Assembly (NCBI GenBank): GCA_938085105.1 | Contig: CALKGK010000057.1 | Location: 1-59,371, forward strand | Source: an uncultured Flavobacteriales bacterium | GTDB taxonomy: Bacteria > Bacteroidota > Bacteroidia > Flavobacteriales_D > Sanyastnellaceae | Direction: 5' to 3' | DNA: 59,371 nt | Shown: positions 44,774 to 52,403 of the stretch, piece by piece | Layout: the number at the start of each line of letters is the position of its first letter | Numbering within the stretch: position 1 is the stretch's first letter | The notes under the pieces: generated by a model | The model's database searches: none | The model's input: only the letters and a program-made list of their open reading frames with translations | Told to the model about the DNA's origin: nothing | Translations under genes and position numbers: made by a program

Positions 44774-44861
44774 ATTAAAGCTTGCAAAACTCACAGAAAT
44801 CTTTGGCTCATTATTTGCGTTTCGGTAACTTGACAACTTATTTTTAATTAATCGCAATACA

Positions 44862-45338
44862 ATGAAAAAAGTCAACTTACTGACAGTCGCTATCGCCTTA
44901 GTAGCTGTTTCTGTTTCTTTTTTGGCATTTAAGCCTAGTCCAGCTGGAGCTTATGAGTTCAAATCTTTTACAGTGATTGAATCAATCATTCCGAATGGAT
45001 TGGGACGTTCAAGAATTATCAATGCTCTTGAGACAAGAGACTACAAAGAATTTACCTCTGTACGTTCTGCGGAAGACAATTCAAGAAACAAGTCAAAAAG
45101 AGATGAAATCCGTGTGGATAATTTCGAAGAGACAAAAATCTTGAACTTTTACAACATCGGTGGTATTCGTTTTCAAAACATTGCCGCTAATGACGCAATG
45201 ATTGACAGCAAAGTGCAATCCATGATGGACCAAGGTTGGGAAATCGTGAGCATCAACTCAGGTGTAGAAAGTGAAGCCGGTAAAGATGACGGTGAAGGGA
45301 TTTACATCACCCGTTTCTATTTCAAAAGAGCGCTCTAA
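44862..45338 (+). CDS. Small exported protein of unknown function
   Basis: A 158-residue protein with a signal peptide or N-terminal membrane helix (MKKVNLLTVAIALVAVSVSFLAF). The mature part contains VIESIIPNGLGRSRIINAL and a C-terminal MMDQGWEIVSINSGVES...GEGIYITRFYFKR. The I-E-S--P-GLGRSR block recurs, as I recall, in small exported Bacteroidota proteins, but no function is known to me. An intrinsic terminator follows 23 bases after the stop. It is a single-gene unit. Confidence 0.7.
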   Translation: MKKVNLLTVAIALVAVSVSFLAFKPSPAGAYEFKSFTVIESIIPNGLGRSRIINALETRDYKEFTSVRSAEDNSRNKSKRDEIRVDNFEETKILNFYNIGGIRFQNIAANDAMIDSKVQSMMDQGWEIVSINSGVESEAGKDDGEGIYITRFYFKRAL

Positions 45339-45361
45339 GCGAATTCCTTTGAAAACAAATA

Positions 45362-45387
45362 AAAGCGACTTTCAGGTCGCTTTTTTT
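45362..45387 (+). terminator. Intrinsic terminator, perhaps bidirectional
   Basis: AGCGAC (45364-45369) and GTCGCT (45376-45381) form a stem, extended by A-T pairs, and a run of T follows to 45387. The A-rich sequence on the left gives a shorter T-run on the minus strand, so it may also stop transcription from aroQ. Confidence 0.85.
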
Positions 45388-45420
45388 GTTTCTTCATTTT
45401 TCAATACATCTATTCGTATT

Positions 45421-45843
45421 TCACGATTCAGTAAGAAAACGGAGCGCCATTTCATAGCCCTTCAAGCCAAAGCCTCCAAGAACTGCTTCGCAAGCGCTTC
45501 CTGTTATGGTTTGTCGTCTGAATGACTCCCTCGCGTGAATATTACTAATGTGCACCTCAATTTTCCGACACGGCACAGAATTTAAAGCATCGGCCAAAGA
45601 AACGGAAGTATGAGACAAACCTCCGGGATTAATTAGAATAGCGTCCATCTCAAAACCCGCCTTTTGGATATAATCGATCAGCTGTCCTTCGTGATTGCTT
45701 TGAAAAAAACGAAGGTCCAACTCCTGAAATTTCGACCTCAATCTTTCCAAATAGGAATCAAAAGACTCCGCACCATATACGCTCGGCTCTCTCAACCCCA
45801 GCAGGTTCAAATTAGGGCCGTTGATTATCGCAATGTTTTCCAT
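45421..45843 (-). CDS. aroQ: Type II 3-dehydroquinate dehydratase
   Basis: A 140-residue cytoplasmic enzyme of the shikimate pathway that dehydrates 3-dehydroquinate to 3-dehydroshikimate. The family landmarks are INGPNLNLLGLREPSVYG at the N-terminus (with the active tyrosine Y23), SNHEGQLID, INPGGLSHTSVSLADAL, and EVHISNIHARESFR with the catalytic histidine. It ends TGSACEAVLGGFGLKGY. Length is typical. It starts three bases after the stop of the SLC12-like transporter gene, so the two appear to form an operon, without an evident metabolic link. Confidence 0.96.
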   Translation of the reverse strand: MENIAIINGPNLNLLGLREPSVYGAESFDSYLERLRSKFQELDLRFFQSNHEGQLIDYIQKAGFEMDAILINPGGLSHTSVSLADALNSVPCRKIEVHISNIHARESFRRQTITGSACEAVLGGFGLKGYEMALRFLTES

Positions 45844-45846
45844 TTT

Positions 45847-48105
45847 TCATTCAATGTTAAGTTGGCGTTGAGCATTCACAAATAGTGCATTTCCAATTTG
45901 TTCGTACGCCTCGAAAAAGGTACTCGACTTATCTTGAATATCGCGATCGTTAAAGCCCAAAACAGTGAGGTCTGCATCCTTACTTCGTTCATTGATAACA
46001 TCTTTGAAATTGTTACTCTCAGCTTGTCGAATAAACTTCACGTTGTTTGGACTAATGGGAACTCTTCCACTCTCGATGAGTTCCATTAAACGCGCTTCCT
46101 TGGACTCACGATCATCATCATTAAATATAGTAAAAACAGAAAGCTCTGCCTTACGCCACTCTGGGTGTCCGAGTAACATATAGCCCATTAAAATGATCAA
46201 ATTGGCATTTTCAAAATCGGTGCTTGTAATCCACAGGTGAATGTTCTTCTTCATCCCGAAACCACGCATAGAACTTCTTAAAACGCAAATATCCAGCGCA
46301 GAAGCTTTCAAAATCCCAAAATTGCCAATCATGTGTTGAAGATTGGTTTCATCTGTTTCAGGATATTCGAAAAGAATCATGTTATTTCCTTTACCCGAAA
46401 CACCAGGAAGTTGCACCCCTTGAGCGATAGCACTCGTATAGGACGGTGAAATGATGGTATCCAAATACACTCTGGAGTTCACTCCTTCGGCCAACTGAAT
46501 GAGTCGCTTTCTCACTTTCCCTGCTTCCGCCTTCGTTTGGTTATTCAAGAATCCTTCGATGAAATGAATGTAGGTTCCGAATCCATAACGATAAGCGATC
46601 CAGCGCACCATATCAAAGCCTGCTCTTCGTTCAAAACCATCACTGCTAATGCTCAAGATAAACGGTCTCCAACGCTCTTCATCGGGGTTTTGTTGATCTC
46701 TTTTTTGAAGGGTGATTTGCAAAGTTCTGGTGACTTGAAAAATGATCCCTTTGAAGAGTTCTGCAATTCCTCGGGCTTCTTTTTTCCTTCTACTAATCCA
46801 GATGTACATCAGAACCATCAAAACAATACTGGCAACAGCATAAGTAAAGTTCATTTTGAACATGAGGTAAAAACAGAGCAGCCCGCCAAATAAACTCACA
46901 TACCACTTCGATTTAAAGTTCGGTCGATAACTCGGGTCTGCAGCCATGTGCTCGAAGAAGCTAACCATACAGATGGCACCATAGGTGAGCATGAAAAACA
47001 TGGAAATAATCTCCGCCACGGCGTTAATATCGTCCATCGAAACAACCACAAAGCCAATAATAACAGTAATGATGCTGGCATTGATCGGTTCGTTGTCTTT
47101 GTTTCTTCCCTTCCCCAGCCAATGACTCACTTTTCCTGGAATGATGGAATCTCCACCCAGGGCTTGTAGGGTTCGTGGTGCAATCATGATGCTACCAAGG
47201 GCTGAACTTACAGCGGCACAAGCCAAACCAATGGGGATAATCGGACCCCAAATGGCAATTTTCTCCATGTACAACTCATCCTTTGCGAGCTCTTCCAAAG
47301 GGGCTGAATAATAGAGTTTGAGCGCTACGCAGATGTAAACAACAATTCCACACACCGTAGCCCACAAAGTGCCTTTGGGTATGCTGACTTTCGGGTTTTT
47401 CAAATCTCCACTTAAACCTAGTCCGGCAGCAATTCCAGTAAACGCAGGAAAAATGAAGGTGAACACCTCAAAAAAGGTGAATCTTCGAATGCTTGTGCTC
47501 ACTCCATTATCTTCAAACACGAGCGTCTCTGGAATTCGGCTGAAGAAATCGGATTCACCACCATTTCCGGGACCACTTCCTAAAAAGAACATGCAAAGGG
47601 AACCCAGTAGAATGACCACCACTCCATACAATGCCTTCACCCCTACATTGGCGCCTTTGCTGAGCATCAATAAAGTGAGCAAAGCCATGAAACCGTAGTT
47701 CACCATCCAAGCTTCGATGTGTATCCCAAAGCGCTGATCAATAAAGGCAAGCAGGTCTCCACATGAACGTGTAAAAGCGATGATGTAAAAGGCAACAGAA
47801 ATTGCCTGACTCAGAAACAAAGCAATGCCAATGGCCCCTCCAACATTGAGTCCGAACGACCTTGAAATCATGTAATAAGCTCCACCACCTTCGACCTTTT
47901 GGTTGGTTGCAATCTCAGCAACTGCCATTGCCGTAGGAATTGTAACAAGGTGACCAACAAGGATGATCAGAAGTGTAAAAGCCAGGCCAACATGAGCCAC
48001 GGCGTATCCGAATCGGAGGAAAAGAATGGCTCCAAGAATGGTAGAAATGGCCGTCATAAAGACCGGGAGGGTCCCCATGGTTCGCTTTTGACTATCTAAA
48101 CTCAA
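45847..48105 (-). CDS. SLC12-like cation-chloride cotransporter family protein
   Basis: A 752-residue polytopic protein. About twelve hydrophobic helices (residues about 12-440) have the amino acid/polyamine/organocation superfamily layout, starting ISTILGAILFLRFGYAVAHVG. The C-terminal 300 residues are soluble, and their VLRSSMRGFGMKKNIHLWIT and DADLTVLGFNDRDI segments resemble the regulatory tail of Na-K-Cl transporters. It probably moves chloride with a cation across the inner membrane. The frame opens at a TTG at 48105; an ATG at 48078 is also possible. aroQ follows after three bases. Confidence 0.85.
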   Translation of the reverse strand: MSLDSQKRTMGTLPVFMTAISTILGAILFLRFGYAVAHVGLAFTLLIILVGHLVTIPTAMAVAEIATNQKVEGGGAYYMISRSFGLNVGGAIGIALFLSQAISVAFYIIAFTRSCGDLLAFIDQRFGIHIEAWMVNYGFMALLTLLMLSKGANVGVKALYGVVVILLGSLCMFFLGSGPGNGGESDFFSRIPETLVFEDNGVSTSIRRFTFFEVFTFIFPAFTGIAAGLGLSGDLKNPKVSIPKGTLWATVCGIVVYICVALKLYYSAPLEELAKDELYMEKIAIWGPIIPIGLACAAVSSALGSIMIAPRTLQALGGDSIIPGKVSHWLGKGRNKDNEPINASIITVIIGFVVVSMDDINAVAEIISMFFMLTYGAICMVSFFEHMAADPSYRPNFKSKWYVSLFGGLLCFYLMFKMNFTYAVASIVLMVLMYIWISRRKKEARGIAELFKGIIFQVTRTLQITLQKRDQQNPDEERWRPFILSISSDGFERRAGFDMVRWIAYRYGFGTYIHFIEGFLNNQTKAEAGKVRKRLIQLAEGVNSRVYLDTIISPSYTSAIAQGVQLPGVSGKGNNMILFEYPETDETNLQHMIGNFGILKASALDICVLRSSMRGFGMKKNIHLWITSTDFENANLIILMGYMLLGHPEWRKAELSVFTIFNDDDRESKEARLMELIESGRVPISPNNVKFIRQAESNNFKDVINERSKDADLTVLGFNDRDIQDKSSTFFEAYEQIGNALFVNAQRQLNIE

Positions 48106-48166
48106 ATTGAATCAGGTTCTGGGTTTGGGGAGGGAAGATAATAAACTAATCCGCAATGAATGCTCA

Positions 48167-51151
48167 TTAATCTTTTACATCGAGGGTCTCTCTCACCCAC
48201 GTGGTTTCCGTAATGGCTCGTTCGTTCTTGAAATAGTAGATGCCCGTTTTCGAAATCACTTTACGGTAAAGGTCAACCTTGTTACCGCGTTTTACGGTAC
48301 GTTCGATCACCATCTTATTCCCTTGCTCGTAGGAACGCTCTTGAACACCTTCTTCGAGGTCTTCCGCACCTTCAGGCAAAATGTATTCCTCTGGCGTTTT
48401 GTTACTCCCAGCGTCTTTATCGAAGAGTGCTTTGCGAGCATCATAGTTTCTCAAGCGCGATTCTTCGGCATTTTCAGCCAAAAAGAACTCTTGATTCTCC
48501 TTCTCTTGCTCGATTTCATAATTCTTCTCTTCGCGCAAAGTTTCTTTGCCTACAGGAATGGATTCCAAGGTGTTTTTCTCCTTTTCGCTCGCGTCGATGG
48601 AAGAAGCTCTTCGCTCATCAGCCGCCGATTTGGTATCTGACTCAAAACTCGCGCGCTGTTCAACAAGTTCCGCAGTCGCATCCACCTTCGTTTTTTGCAA
48701 ATCGTTCCCTTCTACAGCTACCGCGCTTTGACTTTCCTTTTGCTCAATGGCATTTCGCTCTCCGTCTGAACGCAAAACATTCCCTCTTTTGATGTAGGAG
48801 CTTTGGGTTGACTCGTTTTCTTCTTTCAAATCCTGAACATCGCGCACGTGCTCTTTGCGGTAACGATCCTTTTCGCTCAATTCCTCGGTTCTGATTTCGA
48901 GGTCTTCCAATTCCTGATCGGCATCTTGTCTTCTACTTTCAGCGTTTTTAGCCATCGCAGCACCTTCGCTTTGGTTCTTCTCTTTGACACGTTCTGTATC
49001 TCGGAGTTTACCTTCGCGATTCATTTCACCATCTCGGAAAATGCGAATCAATTCGTCCTCTTTCGCCTTTCCGTCCTCTAGGCTTTGTTTGCGCGTATAA
49101 CTTGCATCTGCGGCTCTATCGGCGAGGTATTCTTGCACGTTCTCTTTTTCTTGCTCCTTCGCTTTGGCTTTGGCTCGTGCTTCACTTGCTCGTGCCTCCC
49201 GATAGTATTTCTCGGCTTCATCTTCAGTGCTGGTATTCGCATTGTTCATGAACTCCTCTTGCCTTCTTCGCTCTGCCTCTTCTTCCGCCAAACGTTCTGC
49301 TTCTCTGCGGTCGGCCTCTGCTTGTGCTTCTAGTTCACGTCTCAAACGCTCCTCTTCCAATTGGCGTTCTTTTTCCTCGCGATCGGCAGCTGCCGCCGCT
49401 TCTGCTGCTCTTCGTTCTTCTTCTTTTCTCAGGCGCTCGGCTTCTGCTGCATCATTTTGTGCCAGAGCTTCACGTTCAGCCAATATTTCGTCAATTCGAG
49501 CTATTCTCGATTTTGGATATTTCTCGTTGGCTTTGATCTCGAGTGCCGCCGTATAGTCTGCTCTTGCTAAACTTAGATCATCCTGATCGAATGCAACATT
49601 GGCTTTATCAATCAATGCTTGATACTCGTTATCGATCTTCTCGCGCTCGGCATTGGCCACAGCCGCTTCTTCGTTGGATTGACGCTCGCGAATGATTTCG
49701 TCGATTTTATCAATGCGCGTTTGCGGGAACTTCTCGTTGGGTTTTAGTCCGAGTGCTTCCTGGTATTTTGATTTTGCTTCGGTCAGTTTATCCTTATCAA
49801 AATCTTCATTGGCTTTATCCAAAAGCGCTTGGAACTCTGCATCGATTCGCTCTTGTTCTGCATTGGCAGCTGCAGCTTCTTCTGCGGCCATGGCCTCTGC
49901 TTCTTGATCTTTTATGAGTTGATTGATCTCATCAATTTTATCTTTCGGAAGGGCTTCTTCCGGCTTCAATGTTCTCGCCTCTTCAAAATTTCGCAAGGCA
50001 GCTTTCAGCTCGTTCGAATCGATGTTTTTCTGGCCTAGAGCAATGGCTTCTTGGTACTTTCTTTCCCTTTCTGCAGCTGCTTCCGCCTCTGCTTCCGCAT
50101 TTTCAATTCGCTTTCTAGCTTCTGCAATTTGGTCTCTTGGATAGCTTTCCTTCGGCATGAAATCAAGTGCAGTTTCATACTTGCCGATGGCTTTTTCGTA
50201 GTCGCTTGACTTGAATAATCCGTCTGCCTCGGCAACCAAACTGTCATATTGTTCTTGCATTTCCAAGGCCTCCAAGAGCTTCTCAATCTCTGCAAGTTTG
50301 TCTTTGGGCTCTCGTTCCTCGGGTTTCAAGTCACGTGCAGCTTCAAAATCGCTTTTTGCCGATTCGTAATCCTTGGTTTTGATTCTATTGTTCCCAGACT
50401 CAATCAAGCGTTTGTACTCCGCCTCACGATTGGCCAAAGCGTTTTGCTCGTCCAACTTTTTCTTGGCTTCTGCTAGTTTTTCTGGTGCCGGGGCTTTGTC
50501 TGGAAAAATCTCAAGGGCTTCTTCGTATTGACTGATCGCGTCTTCGTACTTCTCGTCTACCATTTTCTGATCTCCCTTCGCAATCAAATCATCGAACTGC
50601 TTGAGCATCTTGTCCATATTGGCGGCAAGGTCTTCCAAACGCTCAAACTCTGCCTCAATTTCGTCCATCACACTCTCGGTGTAAGGGAAATCGAATTCAA
50701 TGGAGTTTCTCTGGGGGTCAAAACTGGCAATCCCGATGGGTTTATCCAGAATAGAGGTGTTAAATCCTTCTTGATTTTCGAAAATCGATACGTCCATAGA
50801 CATCTGAAAACCACCTCTCATGTCTTCTTCGGGAATGTCCTTGGTGCGGATTTCGATGGTTTTGGCGACAAAGTCGAGCTTGGAAAACTGAATTTTATAG
50901 TCGTATCCCAAGGGCAATTCCAAGTTGTATTTCCCGCTTCCGGTGGTCGTGAAACTGTCAAACTGTTTGCCATTCTGAATCACGGTAATCTGCACAGACT
51001 CTAGCTTCTTCATGGAAAAGCTGTCCTTGATATTACCTTGGATGTCGAGAATTTCACTCTGAGCCAAAACCAAGTTGGCGATGAGCACAAAACACATCAT
51101 CAACAAAAGCCTCGCAGCTCCGCTTATTTTAAAACCTTGTTTACCTTGCAT
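48167..51151 (-). CDS. Large exported repeat/coiled-coil protein (TPR-like) with carboxypeptidase-regulatory-type N-terminus
   Basis: A 994-residue protein with a signal peptide (ends NLVLAQ). A carboxypeptidase-regulatory-like beta domain (about 36-120, ILDIQGNIKDSFSMKKLESVQITV) precedes about six tandem repeats of roughly 65-75 residues (about 190-640) that read like long TPR hairpins: ALEIFPDKAPAPEKLAEA, ARDLKPEEREPKDKLAEI, ALGLKPNEKFPQTRIDKI and so on. A highly charged coiled coil (about 640-900) and a C-terminal DLYRKVISKTGIYYFKNERAITETTWVRE domain end it. It probably serves as an envelope scaffold. Function is not known. Confidence 0.8.
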   Translation of the reverse strand: MQGKQGFKISGAARLLLMMCFVLIANLVLAQSEILDIQGNIKDSFSMKKLESVQITVIQNGKQFDSFTTTGSGKYNLELPLGYDYKIQFSKLDFVAKTIEIRTKDIPEEDMRGGFQMSMDVSIFENQEGFNTSILDKPIGIASFDPQRNSIEFDFPYTESVMDEIEAEFERLEDLAANMDKMLKQFDDLIAKGDQKMVDEKYEDAISQYEEALEIFPDKAPAPEKLAEAKKKLDEQNALANREAEYKRLIESGNNRIKTKDYESAKSDFEAARDLKPEEREPKDKLAEIEKLLEALEMQEQYDSLVAEADGLFKSSDYEKAIGKYETALDFMPKESYPRDQIAEARKRIENAEAEAEAAAERERKYQEAIALGQKNIDSNELKAALRNFEEARTLKPEEALPKDKIDEINQLIKDQEAEAMAAEEAAAANAEQERIDAEFQALLDKANEDFDKDKLTEAKSKYQEALGLKPNEKFPQTRIDKIDEIIRERQSNEEAAVANAEREKIDNEYQALIDKANVAFDQDDLSLARADYTAALEIKANEKYPKSRIARIDEILAEREALAQNDAAEAERLRKEEERRAAEAAAAADREEKERQLEEERLRRELEAQAEADRREAERLAEEEAERRRQEEFMNNANTSTEDEAEKYYREARASEARAKAKAKEQEKENVQEYLADRAADASYTRKQSLEDGKAKEDELIRIFRDGEMNREGKLRDTERVKEKNQSEGAAMAKNAESRRQDADQELEDLEIRTEELSEKDRYRKEHVRDVQDLKEENESTQSSYIKRGNVLRSDGERNAIEQKESQSAVAVEGNDLQKTKVDATAELVEQRASFESDTKSAADERRASSIDASEKEKNTLESIPVGKETLREEKNYEIEQEKENQEFFLAENAEESRLRNYDARKALFDKDAGSNKTPEEYILPEGAEDLEEGVQERSYEQGNKMVIERTVKRGNKVDLYRKVISKTGIYYFKNERAITETTWVRETLDVKD

Positions 51152-51194
51152 GCAATCGGGTTCGATTCGAATCTCTTTAATGTAACGTAAAACT

Positions 51195-52346
51195 ATGGAA
51201 TTTAGTTATTGGGAGCGCAGGTCTTTCTTGGGAAATGCCAAATATTGTATCATCGGCGGTGGAATTGTTGGACTTTCAACTGCGCTAAACCTCGCCCAAG
51301 GACTCCCTGCATCGGAGATTGTTATCTTCGAAAAATCACCTTTTTCTGGAGGAGGAAGCACCAAAAATGCCGGCTTTGCGTGTTTCGGGAGTCCGACAGA
51401 AGTGCTCTCCGATCTTCAAAGCATGAGTAAAAAGGAGTGCACTGATTTGATCCGGCTCCGTTTTGAAGGTTTGAAATTGCTGAGATCGACCTTGGGCGAC
51501 CATAACATCGATTACCAGCATTGCGGTGGTTTGGAGCTCTTCTCCGAAAATGAAAAAATGGAAGGAAAGGATTTCGAAGAGGTGCTTGAATCTCTCCCCA
51601 TGCTCAATACCTTCATGGAAGAAGCCATTGGGGAAAAGGCCGTGTACCACGAAGTAAGTCATTTGCAAGAGTCCCACGCTTTAAAGGGAATGCAAGGTGG
51701 GATCAACAATCGCTTGGAAGGTGCCATCGATACTGGAAAAATGATGAAATCCCTCACCGCTAAAGTGAATGACCTTGGTATTCGTATCGTTCGAGGAATG
51801 GAACTTTTAAGCTTTGATGAGCAAGACGGAAGTGTAGACCTTCATTTTGATTATGGAAAGATCTCCTGCGAACAGCTCTTCATCTGCACCAACAGCATGA
51901 GTCAAGTCTTGTTGCCAAACTTGGACGTTCACCCAGGAAGGAACACCGTTCTCCTCACCTCTCCCATTCCACGTTTAAAGTTGAAAGGCACCTTTCATAT
52001 GTTTGAAGGCTACGTCTATTTTCGAAACATCGGCGATCGATTGCTTTTAGGAGGCGGAAGGCATTGGGCAGGCGCGGAAGAAAACACTTTGGAACACGGA
52101 AGTAATCCCATCATTGAAAAAAAGCTCCTGAGCCTCCTACGAGAAGATCTCTTGCCAAAGAACGACTTTAAGATTGATTATCAATGGTCTGGTTTCTTGG
52201 GTTTGGGAAATAAGAAGTCGCCCATCATTCAAAAAGTTGGCAACCACAGTTTTTGCGCCGTTCGAATGGGCGGAATGGGCGTTGCGATAGGAAGTGAAAT
52301 TGGCCGACAACTCGCTCAACTCTTTTTTGAAGAACATTCATTTTAG
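51195..52346 (+). CDS. FAD-dependent oxidoreductase (D-amino-acid-oxidase family)
   Basis: A 383-residue flavoprotein of the DAO/glycine oxidase family. The FAD-binding glycine motif is IIGGGIVGLSTA (19-30). GSTKNAGFACFGSP (about 54-67) is the usual loop around the flavin, and the substrate end contains VRMGGMGVAIG with the flavin-contacting glycines. It probably oxidises an amine or amino acid in the cytoplasm; the exact substrate cannot be seen. The start at MEFSYWERRSF matches the form seen in Bacteroidota relatives. It is divergent from the coiled-coil protein gene. Confidence 0.87.
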   Translation: MEFSYWERRSFLGNAKYCIIGGGIVGLSTALNLAQGLPASEIVIFEKSPFSGGGSTKNAGFACFGSPTEVLSDLQSMSKKECTDLIRLRFEGLKLLRSTLGDHNIDYQHCGGLELFSENEKMEGKDFEEVLESLPMLNTFMEEAIGEKAVYHEVSHLQESHALKGMQGGINNRLEGAIDTGKMMKSLTAKVNDLGIRIVRGMELLSFDEQDGSVDLHFDYGKISCEQLFICTNSMSQVLLPNLDVHPGRNTVLLTSPIPRLKLKGTFHMFEGYVYFRNIGDRLLLGGGRHWAGAEENTLEHGSNPIIEKKLLSLLREDLLPKNDFKIDYQWSGFLGLGNKKSPIIQKVGNHSFCAVRMGGMGVAIGSEIGRQLAQLFFEEHSF

Positions 52347-52403
52347 TGCAGGGATAACCTTTTTGATTCACTTGCGTAGAAAGGAGAAACAATTCTTTTA
52401 TCC

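Noticed and set aside
49227-49556. Serine-rich 109-codon plus-strand frame
   Set aside because: It is the antisense of the glutamate/arginine-rich coiled coil and has no independent evidence.
48427-50476. Several long open frames on the strand opposite the coiled-coil protein
   Set aside because: These are shadows caused by the biased codon use of the highly charged repeat protein; they show serine- or phenylalanine-rich low-complexity translations without domains.
48900-50600. Possible tandem DNA repeats or CRISPR-like array in the 994-residue gene
   Set aside because: The repetition is at protein level (TPR-like units of about 70 residues) with diverged DNA, and no regular spacers exist.
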